Source: Gammaproteobacteria bacterium (GTDB taxonomy: Bacteria; Pseudomonadota; Gammaproteobacteria; Chromatiales; Chromatiaceae). Taken from it: a stretch of 50,447 nt of DNA. Position numbers and translations under genes: made by a program. The notes beneath the pieces are model-generated. The model was given only the letters and a program-made list of their open reading frames with translations. It did not search any database and had not been told where the DNA came from. Within the stretch, counting starts at the first letter, position 1. The number at the start of each line of letters is the position of its first letter. The stretch spans positions 25,644 through 76,090 of the forward strand of contig JAABTK010000008.1 of assembly GCA_011389885.1 (NCBI GenBank), read 5' to 3'. Shown piece after piece: positions 35,067-42,926 of the stretch.

Positions 35067-35963
35067 TCATTTGTTCATATGCCGCATGGCCACTTTCAGG
35101 CTGTTGCGCAGCAGGCTGATGGCGCCGCCTAGGTGATCCACCTCGTCGCGTGACTTCTGGGGGTCGTTGAAGGGCAGATCCGCGTCCAGGTTCCCCTGAG
35201 ACATGGCTTCCGCCCCATTGGTGAGGTTGCGCAAGCGCCGGATCAGCCCCCATTGGGTGTAGGCCAGATTGATCAGGAAGGCGGCCAGGATCAGGCCGAT
35301 GGTGATGGGGTTGGCGAGGTTGTGGATCAGGTCCATAAGCTTGAGGTCCGGCAACTTTACGCTGATAATGCCCCGCACGTCGCCCACTTTATAGCCGAAG
35401 GCCTTGTCCGCCCCGTATTTCTCGATCACTTCCTTGGGCGCGTCCTCAGGGTCGCCGTGACATTTGAGGCACGACTGCTTGACATAGACGGGCTGGGCGT
35501 AGCGGTAGGTGTCGGTTTCGTAGTCTTCGTAGTAGCGCTGCCCGTCGTCATTCTTGAACGCCGTGATGGCGCGGGATTCAAAGTCGTCCGGGGCGTTGAG
35601 CGGTTGCCGATACTCGTCGCTGGTGACCCGGAAGGTGGCGCGGATGGCCGATTTGTTGGCGATCTCCGACAACTCCCGGGTGGCCAGCGCCGGATTCTTG
35701 CCGAAATAGAAATTGCCCGCGGCGTCTTCTCGTTTGGAGAGGAAGTCGTGAAAATCGGTCGAGAGGTTGTCCACCCAAACCATGCCGGATTTGGCCACCC
35801 AGGAGCGGAAGGAGACCACCTGCGCCGCCACCGCCTGGGCCTCGTTGCGCAGCACCTCGGACTTGAAATAGTACAGGCTCACCAGCATCGCGGCGGCAAT
35901 CAGCACCCCGGTAATGATGAAGATGAGGCTGTATTTGATGCTAAGACTGAGACGGCCGAGCAT
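35067..35963 (-). CDS. Heme-binding DUF3365/Tll0287-like sensor with HAMP
   Basis: A 298-residue membrane protein: helix about 12-32, a periplasmic domain of roughly 180 residues with heme motif CLKCH (165-169), a second helix (about 217-237) and a HAMP-like segment to the C-terminus. The layout matches DUF3365 heme-binding sensors, but no kinase or methyl-accepting output domain follows. It is 2 bp after the c4 cytochrome gene and under the same FNR/Dnr box, so it may act as an electron carrier or redox sensor. Confidence 0.78.
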   Translation of the reverse strand: MLGRLSLSIKYSLIFIITGVLIAAAMLVSLYYFKSEVLRNEAQAVAAQVVSFRSWVAKSGMVWVDNLSTDFHDFLSKREDAAGNFYFGKNPALATRELSEIANKSAIRATFRVTSDEYRQPLNAPDDFESRAITAFKNDDGQRYYEDYETDTYRYAQPVYVKQSCLKCHGDPEDAPKEVIEKYGADKAFGYKVGDVRGIISVKLPDLKLMDLIHNLANPITIGLILAAFLINLAYTQWGLIRRLRNLTNGAEAMSQGNLDADLPFNDPQKSRDEVDHLGGAISLLRNSLKVAMRHMNK

Positions 35964-35965
35964 GA

Positions 35966-36664
35966 TTATTCTCCGGCGCCGGGGGCAGGCAGGCTGGCGA
36001 GGTAGTGGGCGAGGCCCTCGATGTCGGCATCGCTCAGGCCGCCGACGATGGCTCCCATTTCATGGCTCTTGCGCTTGAAGCTCTGGTCGCGAAAGCGTTT
36101 GAGGGTGATGATCAGATAATCCGGTCGCTGGCTGCGAATGTTGGCGTAGGTCTCGGAGGCCCCGCTGCCTTCGGACCCGTGGCAATGGGCGCAGAGATTC
36201 CGGTAAAACTTCTCGCCGCGAGCGGCCTTTTCGGGGTTCACGTCCATGGTCTGAGTTCGGGGCAGGTCGGCATAATAGAGGGCGGCGGCCACCTTTTTGG
36301 TGTCGCTCATCTGCTGGGCGACGCCATGCATGAAGACGGGATAGCGGTCTTCGGCATGGAACACCAGCATCTGCTCCACGAAATAGAGCGGGTTCTGGGC
36401 CGCCAGGGAAGGGATATTGGGCTGGATGCTGTTGCCGTCCATGCCATGGCAATAGCCGCAGATGCGGACGGTGTCTTGGATGTCCACGGGGTAGGTCTCG
36501 GGGGGGTTCTCCAAGCTGCCGCCGTGTCCCGCCAAATAGGCGTTTACCAGCCCCTTCGCCCCTTCGCGCTCGGCGATGCCCGCCATTGCGCCGAAGGAGA
36601 CGAGGAGCAGTCCCGCCGCCGGGATGAGCCGTTTCAATGCCATGGGCTTGTTGATATTGATCAC
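35966..36664 (-). CDS. Diheme cytochrome c4-type
   Basis: A 232-residue periplasmic cytochrome with two class I domains: CGYCH 69-73 and CAHCH 158-162. Start uncertain: GTG 36664, immediately behind AAGGG, or ATG 36643, which gives a clean signal peptide. The FNR/Dnr box at 36721-36734 lies about 63 nt upstream. Likely an electron carrier to NirS, NorC or NosZ. Confidence 0.85.
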   Translation of the reverse strand: MININKPMALKRLIPAAGLLLVSFGAMAGIAEREGAKGLVNAYLAGHGGSLENPPETYPVDIQDTVRICGYCHGMDGNSIQPNIPSLAAQNPLYFVEQMLVFHAEDRYPVFMHGVAQQMSDTKKVAAALYYADLPRTQTMDVNPEKAARGEKFYRNLCAHCHGSEGSGASETYANIRSQRPDYLIITLKRFRDQSFKRKSHEMGAIVGGLSDADIEGLAHYLASLPAPGAGE

Positions 36665-36720
36665 CCCTTGGTGTCTTTAGCCATAGATGACTACGTTGGG
36701 CCATCGGGTAGCCGCGGGCC

Positions 36721-36734
36721 TTGATCGACATCAA
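36721..36734. promoter_or_regulatory. FNR/Dnr-type box, c4 and heme-sensor operon
   Basis: TTGAT-CGAC-ATCAA upstream of the minus-strand cytochrome gene at 36664. A clear -10 was not found. Confidence 0.8.
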
Positions 36735-36745
36735 ATCTCAGCCTA

Positions 36746-36991
36746 CTGGTACAGCCGCGCCTAAGTAACGGAAACAACCCAGGCGCTTTTGGAGTGCCGA
36801 GCACACGCAGAACCGCACAGCCCGAGGGCTGTACTCCAAGCGGCTGGGCGGCGTGGGAGCGCCGGCCAGGCATCCCCTCGCTGGACGCGATAACAAGCAA
36901 GCAAAACCTCCTCCGCGCGCCCTGCGGTCCTCGGCGCCCCCTGCGTTCCTCAAAGGCGTTGTTTCCGCTATTTGAGCGCAGGCGTACTAGG
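36746..36991. mobile_element. MITE-like element, complete copy (about 246 bp)
   Basis: Left end 36746-36780 (CTGGTACAGCCGCGCCTAAG...) and right end about 36957-36991 are inverted relatives, about 26 of 34 bases matching. The interior has the GGGCTGTACTCC palindrome arm and CCTGCG/TTCCTC strings. It fills the gap between two minus-strand cytochrome genes, just after the FNR/Dnr box of one and at the 3-prime end of the other. Confidence 0.62.
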
Positions 36992-36992
36992 T

Positions 36993-37685
36993 TCAGTCAT
37001 CCGCGGTGGACAGATAGGCGAGCACGTCGCGCAGTTCCTCTTGGCTGAACTCCGCGAGCAGGCGGTATTCGGGGTCCTCCGGGTCATGTATGCGCACGCC
37101 CCGGATGTATTTGTCGATTTGCCGCCAGAGGTAATTGGTGTATTGCCCCGCGAGCTGGGGTACGGCCTGTTCGTTGTCGCCCCAGCCCTCGCCGCCGTGG
37201 CAGGAGGCGCACTCCTTGGCATAGATCGCCTTCCCAGCCTCTACGTCGCCCGGCGCGCGGGGGATCTGCATCAGCCGTTCCGCCTGGCGCAGGCGCTCGA
37301 AGGCGTTGAAGTCGGGGGCTTCGGGGTCGGCGGGCGGCAGCTTGGTAGGAAGCTTGATACGGGATAGAAAGGCGGAGATGTCCGCGATGTCCGGATCGGG
37401 CATCTGCCGGTGATCCACGTATTGCAGCATCGCCAAGTTCGGGCGTTCACGCGCGCGGAAGAGCCGCAACTGACGGGCTATAAACTCCGCCGGCATGCCG
37501 GCGAGACGGGGGTACTCCCCCTGTTTCCCGCCCTGGCCTTCGAGGCCGTGGCAGCCGGCGCAGAGTTCGTTGATATCTTCGCCGTTTTGCAGATCGATCG
37601 CCGGGCTTTGGTCCGCCGACGCTGCGGATGAAAAGAACAGCGCGAGGGCGAAAATAAAATGCAGTTTCGGGTTGTTTACGGTCAT
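36993..37685 (-). CDS. Diheme cytochrome c4-type
   Basis: A 230-residue periplasmic cytochrome: signal peptide about 1-25, heme motifs CAGCH 42-46 and CASCH 159-163. The start is ATG 37685, with no good ribosome site. The FNR/Dnr box (37722-37735) and a TCTACT -10 (37698-37693) would place transcription start almost on the ATG, suggesting a leaderless message. Likely a donor for denitrification reductases. Confidence 0.87.
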   Translation of the reverse strand: MTVNNPKLHFIFALALFFSSAASADQSPAIDLQNGEDINELCAGCHGLEGQGGKQGEYPRLAGMPAEFIARQLRLFRARERPNLAMLQYVDHRQMPDPDIADISAFLSRIKLPTKLPPADPEAPDFNAFERLRQAERLMQIPRAPGDVEAGKAIYAKECASCHGGEGWGDNEQAVPQLAGQYTNYLWRQIDKYIRGVRIHDPEDPEYRLLAEFSQEELRDVLAYLSTADD

Positions 37686-37721
37686 GGCCCTGAGTAGAGC
37701 ACAGTCCCGCTGACGGGCGAT

Positions 37722-37735
37722 TTGATGCGCGTCAA
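37722..37735. promoter_or_regulatory. FNR/Dnr-type box, c4 cytochrome
   Basis: TTGAC-GCGC-ATCAA as read on the minus strand. Its upstream half overlaps the stop codon of the regulator gene, so the box sits at the junction of the two genes. Confidence 0.85.
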
Positions 37736-38466
37736 AACCGTCCCTTGGCGGATTCGAAACAGGGCATTTCGATGGGCTCTTCGGGCTCCAGCCCCACCAC
37801 GGACTCCAAATGGGCCAGTTCTCGCAGGCGCGCGGGCTCCAGCACCTTGACCTTGTGGGCATGCACCTCGATCACCTGGTCGTGCGTAAGGTTTTTGCAA
37901 ATCCGCGAGAAGGTCTCCGGCTTCATCGAAAGACGGCAGGCGATCACCCCCTTGGGGGCGTCCAGGGCGAAGGTGTCGCGGCCCTTCTCCTCAAAGCGCC
38001 GCAGCAGCATGGAGCAGACCCGGGTGGTGGCGCTTTGCAGGGTGAGGTCGTCAATCTCCTTGATGAGCCCCCGCAGGCGTTGGCACATGGTGGCCATCAC
38101 CCGAAAGCAGCTGTCCGGGGATTCGCGCAACAAGGCCATGAAGCGCCGATTATCAAAGGAAATGACCTGCGAGTGACCGAGGGCCGAGGCGCTCACCGGA
38201 TACAAGGGGGCGGCCATGAACATCAAGGCCTCGGCGAAGGTGTTGCCCGGCCGCACGATGTCGATGATCTTTTCGTCCCCGCCCGCTGACAGCCGGGCCA
38301 GTTTGATCTGCCCGAACGTGACCAGAAAGAAGCGTTCCGCGCGGTCCCCGCATTCGAACAGCGGGTCGCCGTCGTCCAGGCGGATGGTCTGGCTGGTTTC
38401 GGTCATCCGTTCCAGTTGGTCTTTTTCCAAGGCGGAAAACAGATAGGCTTGGCGAACATTGGTCAT
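37732..38466 (-). CDS. dnr: Dnr-type Crp/Fnr family regulator
   Basis: A 244-residue transcription regulator: N-terminal cNMP-type beta-roll (about 10-115), long dimer helix (about 120-150) and a C-terminal helix-turn-helix (about 173-193). The recognition helix has E184, T185, S187 and R188, suited to TTGAT-type half sites. There is no N-terminal cysteine cluster, so it is Dnr-like (NO/heme sensing) rather than 4Fe-4S FNR. It probably binds the nine boxes of this window. The start ATG 38466 is chosen over GTG 38475. Confidence 0.88.
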   Translation of the reverse strand: MTNVRQAYLFSALEKDQLERMTETSQTIRLDDGDPLFECGDRAERFFLVTFGQIKLARLSAGGDEKIIDIVRPGNTFAEALMFMAAPLYPVSASALGHSQVISFDNRRFMALLRESPDSCFRVMATMCQRLRGLIKEIDDLTLQSATTRVCSMLLRRFEEKGRDTFALDAPKGVIACRLSMKPETFSRICKNLTHDQVIEVHAHKVKVLEPARLRELAHLESVVGLEPEEPIEMPCFESAKGRF

Positions 38467-38650
38467 ACGACACACCCCGTTTGTCGATTAAGCGAACTGA
38501 AATCGCCCGAAGCTGCGGGCCGCAGGAAGGCCAGCTCGTCCCCCGGTTCCCGATCGTCTTTCTGTGCTACTTTCTGTGGTTTCTAACGTGAAGTCAATAG
38601 CCTAGATTGCAGCATCCGGGCCTGAAATGCGACCTCAATCGTCGCGTCCC

Positions 38651-38664
38651 TTGATCGAGATCAA
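38651..38664. promoter_or_regulatory. FNR/Dnr-type box, norC copy 2
   Basis: TTGAT-CGAG-ATCAA, a perfect palindrome, with TTTACT as -10 (38687-38692) 22 nt after it. Confidence 0.88.
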
Positions 38665-38752
38665 GGAGGGAGCGGCTGGCCGACGATTTACTGAGAAAGG
38701 CGAATCCAACACCGGGGAGAGCCACGTAAGGGGATAGGCATTCACCAAGGAA

Positions 38753-39181
38753 ATGGCCCGCAACATCTTTTACGGCGGGACCGTGTTTTTCTTTCTGCTG
38801 TTTTTGGCCCTGACCTTCGACACCCGCCTAGCGCTGCCCGACCGCGACCGGCGGGAGCTTTTGGACCCGGAGACGGACCTGGGTCAGCAAATCGCGCTGG
38901 GCAAAAAGGTGTGGGAAGACAACAACTGCGTAGGCTGCCACTCGCTGCTGGGCGAGGGGGCCTACTTCGCCCCGGAGCTGGGCAACGTCTACACCCGCTA
39001 CAACAACAGCACCGACGGCATCATCGGCTTCATCAAGAGCCGGCCTAAGGACGGCGTCCCCGGGCGCCGCAGCATGCCTCAGTTCAACCTCAGCGACGAA
39101 GAACTCGAAGGCGTGGCGCAATTTCTCAAATACGCCTCCCAAATCGACGCAGCCGGCTGGCCGCCCAACATCGAGGGCTGA
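38753..39181 (+). CDS. norC2: NorC duplicate with lost start codon
   Basis: A 142-residue frame nearly identical to NorC (10323), differing at two residues (His to Arg near 33, Ile to Val in GRRSMP context). In the first three codons the usual ATG is AGG and the third is TAG, so translation could only start at the internal ATG (residue 9 of NorC), which leaves the membrane helix and heme motif CVGCH intact. The AAGGAA before that ATG is very close. A working Dnr promoter is kept. No norB follows. It may be a slightly shortened functional NorC or a young pseudogene. Confidence 0.65.
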   Translation: MARNIFYGGTVFFFLLFLALTFDTRLALPDRDRRELLDPETDLGQQIALGKKVWEDNNCVGCHSLLGEGAYFAPELGNVYTRYNNSTDGIIGFIKSRPKDGVPGRRSMPQFNLSDEELEGVAQFLKYASQIDAAGWPPNIEG

Positions 39182-39337
39182 TTTGCGGTTTCCGCGCATG
39201 GCCGCATCCGCCACAGAACGCAGAGGCACAGAGAACACACAGCAAAGCGCTTTTGCGCCTGAACGAGAGCGCGGGGTATTCTGAGTGCGGGGGCCCTGGG
39301 ATAGGCGGGGCTAACGCACCCGGCGAATCACCCCGCG

Positions 39338-39410
39338 GGTGCGTTAGGCGCGCCAACCACGAAACCCGAATCCAACCCCCGCATTGCCGCGCGCCGTAAC
39401 GCACCATCCC
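39338..39410. repeat. GTGCGTTAGGCGCGCC inverted repeat, copy 3
   Basis: Arms GGTGCGTTAGGCGCGCC (39338-39354) and GCGCGCCGTAACGCACCATC (39389-39408), with an extra half copy at 39309-39325. Confidence 0.82.
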
Positions 39411-39510
39411 CGGGTAAGCGCTGAGCGCTTTAATGAAATAACGCAAAGGTCGCCAAGGGGGCGCAAAGGGCGCCAAAGCGAAATAAGACCCCGAGAACCC
39501 GCGGAGCAAA

Positions 39511-39560
39511 GATTCGTGTCTATTCGTGTCTATTCGTGTCTATTCGTGTCTATTCGCGGT
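39511..39560 (+). repeat. Decamer tandem repeat TATTCGTGTC, five units
   Basis: Five 10-bp units, the first and last imperfect. Three units of the same array occur at 51-80 inside a longer shared block. Confidence 0.9.
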
Positions 39561-39652
39561 TCCTCTCCTTAAACACGAGTGCCATCCGTTGCAGTCCGTC
39601 CCCATCCCGGCGCCGACCCCAACGTCGGCCGCACCCTGGCGTCTCGGTTCCT

Positions 39653-39666
39653 TTGATCTCCATCAA
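39653..39666. promoter_or_regulatory. FNR/Dnr-type box, norEFQ
   Basis: TTGAT-CTCC-ATCAA, with TATAGT as -10 (39689-39694) 22 nt downstream, the best -10 match of the nine. Confidence 0.9.
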
Positions 39667-39788
39667 GGCCGCTGGCGACCGCCTGCCCTATAGTAGTCCG
39701 CAATCCAAGCGGCGTCTGTGCGGCCTAGCCGCCTGACGCGCCCATCGGGAGCCGTTTCGGGTCCTTCAAGACCTCCAGGGTTGTGGTA

Positions 39789-40370
39789 ATGCAGTCGGTT
39801 GAAACCAGCGAAAGACCCGCTTATCCGCCGGGTGATTTGGCGATTTGGATCTTTATCCTCGCCGAGCTTGCGGTGTTCGGGGCCTTTTTCGGGGCCTATG
39901 CCTTCACCCGCATGAATAACCCCGAGCTGTTCGACCACTATCAGCAGACGCTGAATCAGACCGCGGCCCTGCTGAACACCTTGGCGCTAATCACCAGCAG
40001 CTATTTCGTGGTGCGCGCGGTGGCCAGTATTCGGGAGGATCGGGCCGATCTCTGCGTGCGCTGGCTGGGCGGCGCGCTGGCCATGGGCGCGCTTTTCCTG
40101 GTGATTAAGTCGGCGGAGTACGCCCATCACTTCGGCGAGGGGGTGCGACTCAGCAGTAATACCTTTTACATGTTCTACCTCTCGCTGACCTTTTTCCACT
40201 TTATGCATGTAATCATGGGCCTGGTGATCCTGTCCGCGGTGCTGCTGAAGGCCCGCCGAGGCGGCTATAGCGCGGCGGAGCATACGGGGGTGGAGACCGG
40301 CGCCTCCTATTGGCACATGGTGGATCTGGTTTGGCTCATCCTGTTTCCGCTGGTCTATGTGATGAAATAG
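39789..40370 (+). CDS. norE: NorE, cytochrome oxidase subunit III-like protein
   Basis: A 193-residue membrane protein with five helices, of the CoxIII family (FFHFMHVIMGLVIL and WHMVDLVWLILFPLVY are typical). NorE assists NO reductase function or assembly. ATG 39789 is preferred to the GTG two codons upstream. The next gene starts 8 bp after it. Confidence 0.88.
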   Translation: MQSVETSERPAYPPGDLAIWIFILAELAVFGAFFGAYAFTRMNNPELFDHYQQTLNQTAALLNTLALITSSYFVVRAVASIREDRADLCVRWLGGALAMGALFLVIKSAEYAHHFGEGVRLSSNTFYMFYLSLTFFHFMHVIMGLVILSAVLLKARRGGYSAAEHTGVETGASYWHMVDLVWLILFPLVYVMK

Positions 40371-40378
40371 GAGGGGGC

Positions 40379-40657
40379 GTGGACGAACAACAGAAACCAA
40401 GGGGTCTTCGCCCCTGCACCAAGGTCTGGCTGGCCCTGATGGGCATCACCCTGATCACTTACGGGGTCGGTCGCCTCGGTCTGGATGGGGTGGAAACGTC
40501 CCTTCTAGTGCTCGGCCTCGCCCTGGTGAAGGGGCAACTGGTGGGGGATTGGTTTATGGGGCTGGGCCGAGTGCGGGGCCTGTGGCGCTGGCCGGTAACC
40601 CTGTGGCTGTTCGTCCCCGGCTCCCTGATCGCCCTGGCCTTTCTATTGACGGAGTAA
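40379..40657 (+). CDS. norF: NorF-like small membrane protein (COX IV-like)
   Basis: A 92-residue protein with three predicted helices and the LVKGQLVGDWFMGL motif of prokaryotic COX IV/NorF-type proteins. The start is a GTG at 40379 behind AGGAGGGGG. It lies between norE and norQ, where NorF is expected. Confidence 0.8.
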   Translation: MDEQQKPRGLRPCTKVWLALMGITLITYGVGRLGLDGVETSLLVLGLALVKGQLVGDWFMGLGRVRGLWRWPVTLWLFVPGSLIALAFLLTE

Positions 40658-40660
40658 CCG

Positions 40661-41488
40661 ATGACCCGCAACGCCGAAAGCAAGGTGTCCCGGCTGAATG
40701 CCGAATTGAACGACGCCCCCTTTTACATTCCCCAGCGCCGCGAGGTGGAGCTGTTCGAGTACGCCTACCACCACCGCCTGCCGGTGCTGATTAAAGGCCC
40801 CACAGGCTGCGGCAAGACGCGCTTCATTAACTACATGGCGCACCGGCTCGGGCGCACGCTGCACACCGTCTCCTGTCACGACGACCTCAGCGCCTCGGAC
40901 CTGGTGGGGCGGCACCTGATCGGCGATGGCGGCACCTTTTGGTCCGACGGCCCGCTGACCCGGGCGGTGCGCGAGGGGGCCATTTGCTACCTCGACGAGG
41001 TGGTGGAGGCGCGCAAGGACACCACAGTGGTGCTGCATCCGCTCACCGACGACCGGCGCATCCTGCCCCTGGAGCGCACTGGCGAAACCCTAAAGGCCCC
41101 GGATGGGTTCATGCTGGTGGTCTCTTATAACCCAGGCTACCAAAACCTGCTCAAGGGCATGAAGCCGAGCACCCGCCAACGCTTCGTGGCGGTGCGCTTT
41201 GAGTTCCCGGACCCGCAACTGGAGCGCGATGTGCTGCTGGGCGAGACGGAAATCGACGCCGCAACCGCGGAGCGTCTGGTGGGGCTGGCCAACGCCCTGC
41301 GCGCGTTGGAGGACCATGACCTGGAGGAGGGCGCCTCCACCCGGCTGCTGGTCTACGCCGCCACCCTGATCCATGGCGGCTACGGCGCGGTGGACGCCTG
41401 CCGCGCCGCCTTGGTGGAACCCCTTACCGACGATTTGGAGACCGCTGCGGCCTTAATGGAGGTGGTGTACGCCACCTTTGGTGACTGA
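40661..41488 (+). CDS. norQ: NorQ, MoxR-type AAA+ ATPase
   Basis: A 275-residue cytoplasmic AAA+ protein of the NorQ/CbbQ group: Walker A GPTGCGKT (46-53), Walker B AICYLDE (107-113), sensor region VVSYNPGYQ. With NorD (a VWA protein) it inserts the iron at the NorB active site. No norD follows; the next gene is convergent and unrelated. Confidence 0.92.
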   Translation: MTRNAESKVSRLNAELNDAPFYIPQRREVELFEYAYHHRLPVLIKGPTGCGKTRFINYMAHRLGRTLHTVSCHDDLSASDLVGRHLIGDGGTFWSDGPLTRAVREGAICYLDEVVEARKDTTVVLHPLTDDRRILPLERTGETLKAPDGFMLVVSYNPGYQNLLKGMKPSTRQRFVAVRFEFPDPQLERDVLLGETEIDAATAERLVGLANALRALEDHDLEEGASTRLLVYAATLIHGGYGAVDACRAALVEPLTDDLETAAALMEVVYATFGD

Positions 41489-41590
41489 GCCGCCTGGGCC
41501 GGGATCGACCAATCGCCCCGCGGGATGCGTCGCCGCACCTCGCGGACCCCCCGGTCTCGGGGCTTGCTGCGGGCGTTCATCGGCGCCGCC

Positions 41591-41818
41591 TCAGGGCGCC
41601 AAATCGCGCTTCTTCTCGGCGTACTCCTGCTGATCAATCTCGCCTTTGGCGTAGCGTTCTTCGAGGATCTCCAGGGCGCTTCTGCGCTTGCCGGGGGACT
41701 CGCCGCCGCCCGCGAAGCCTTTGATCGCCCAGACGACCCCGATGATCACCAGGATCCAGAACAGCCACACGAACGGCCCTCCGAAGCCGAATCCGTAACC
41801 CATTCCATCGTGCATCAT
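41591..41818 (-). CDS. SHOCT-domain small membrane protein
   Basis: A 75-residue protein: Gly/Met-rich start, one membrane helix (about 16-34) and a C-terminal SHOCT domain (ALEILEERYAKGEIDQQEYA). A GAGGTGA ribosome site precedes the double ATG. Such proteins often accompany heavy-metal genes; the Met-rich protein upstream fits that. Confidence 0.8.
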   Translation of the reverse strand: MMHDGMGYGFGFGGPFVWLFWILVIIGVVWAIKGFAGGGESPGKRRSALEILEERYAKGEIDQQEYAEKKRDLAP

Positions 41819-41905
41819 AAATCACCTCGTTGGTGCAGTTGCGCATAAGCTACAAAAACAGAAGGGTTGCGACGCGCGAAACGCCGGGCTGTCCATTCAC
41901 CATAG

Positions 41906-41938
41906 CCCCCTCCCTGTCTGTTTTCGGCGGGGGAGGGG
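41906..41938. terminator. GC-rich hairpin after the Met-rich gene
   Basis: CCCCTCCC paired with GGGAGGGG around a 15- to 16-nt loop, 10 bp past the stop codon of the minus-strand gene at 41948. No clear T run. Confidence 0.45.
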
Positions 41939-41947
41939 ACCCTTCGT

Positions 41948-42478
41948 TTAACGAACGGGGATGCGTTGTTTATCATCCTCCCCCTGCTTGCCCTGATCCA
42001 CTAACTGTTGGAGCAGGGATTCGATGTTCGCCATGCGCTCTTCCATGGCCTGCTGGTGCTTCTGCATCATTTCACGGCGCTCCTTGCGCATTTGCATCCC
42101 GGGCATCCCGCCTGGGTTATTCGAGGCGGATGCACCGGCCTCGTCCCCGGACATCGGCGCCCCGGGCTGGCCGCCCATCATCGGCATTCGGCTCGGGTGG
42201 GGCATCATGGGCATGCCGGGGCCGTACCCCGGATAGGGACCCATGGGCATGTGACCTGGATAGCCCCGCATCGGCATCTGGCCGCGGTTGCCCATCATGG
42301 GCCTGCCTTGCGGGGCAGCGGCCCGGGAGGAGTCGTTGCCTGCCTGTGCATTATCGGTTTGGGTCGTTGCAGCGGGGTTGGCTTGGCCCTCTTCCGCGCT
42401 GGGCGCCTCTTGGGCCCAGGCCGAAAACGAGATTAAGGCGGTGAATGCGGTGCAGGCGAGGGTTTGTGTGATCTTCAT
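41948..42478 (-). CDS. Secreted Met-rich protein, possible copper binder
   Basis: A 176-residue exported protein with signal peptide (about 1-22), an Ala/Gln/Asn linker, then a Met/Gly/Pro-rich stretch (about 60-150) with 20 methionines, many as MPM or MM next to His, then a short helical end. Met-rich periplasmic segments commonly bind Cu(I). Ribosome site GGAGAAC precedes ATG 42478. No named family is recognised; a copper buffer role is inference. Confidence 0.75.
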   Translation of the reverse strand: MKITQTLACTAFTALISFSAWAQEAPSAEEGQANPAATTQTDNAQAGNDSSRAAAPQGRPMMGNRGQMPMRGYPGHMPMGPYPGYGPGMPMMPHPSRMPMMGGQPGAPMSGDEAGASASNNPGGMPGMQMRKERREMMQKHQQAMEERMANIESLLQQLVDQGKQGEDDKQRIPVR

Positions 42479-42926
42479 GGTGTTCTCCTGGTTGCGGTTT
42501 CGAAAAACAGGCCAGCGGGACGCCGCCCAAGCGCCGCTGAGTCCGATGGTCGGGGATTCAGACTGCTTGGGGCCGGCCGCCGGCATGCAATAAGCCTGGC
42601 TGACTTCCCCTTAATAATGGTGATGGATAGGCGCTCGGACAAGGGGGCCGGGCCTGAGGTTCTTGGTCCTCGTCAGCCAGCCGCAGTTGCTGGGTGTGCG
42701 CCCCGGGGGGGCGAGGCCCTGCGCAGCCGAAGAACATGCACCGCCCGCGGGCTGTACTTGTACTGAGGCTTCACCGGTTGTGCTTGGCTCGGCAGCGGCG
42801 CTGGAGCCTGGGGGCGAGGGAGATTCCTCTGCGCCCTCTGCGTTCCTGAGAAACGTTGTTTGCGTTATTTGTGCGCAGCCGTACTAGCTGCAAAAAGCGC
42901 GTCGCCAAGCGCTCGCGGCGACTGCC
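42479..42926. repeat. Gap with partial MITE-like repeat
   Basis: No gene. The right inverted end of the MITE-like family is at 42852-42888, and a CCGCGGGCTGTACTTGTACTG segment (42739-42759) matches the family palindrome. The promoter of the Met-rich gene must lie near 42480-42600. Confidence 0.6.

Larger units (their letters stand above)
39182..39652. repeat. Gap before norE: dispersed repeats
   Basis: No gene. Contains CAGAGG strings near 39217-39240, a GTGCGTTAGGCGCGCC inverted repeat (39338-39410), CGCAAAGG strings (39441-39480) and the TATTCGTGTC decamer array (39511-39560). Confidence 0.7.

Noticed and set aside
37732-38466. Regulator as oxygen-sensing FNR
   Set aside because: No N-terminal cysteine cluster is present; only scattered Cys.
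39511-39560. Decamer array as a possible CRISPR
   Set aside because: Units are contiguous 10-mers with no spacers, and no cas gene is seen.
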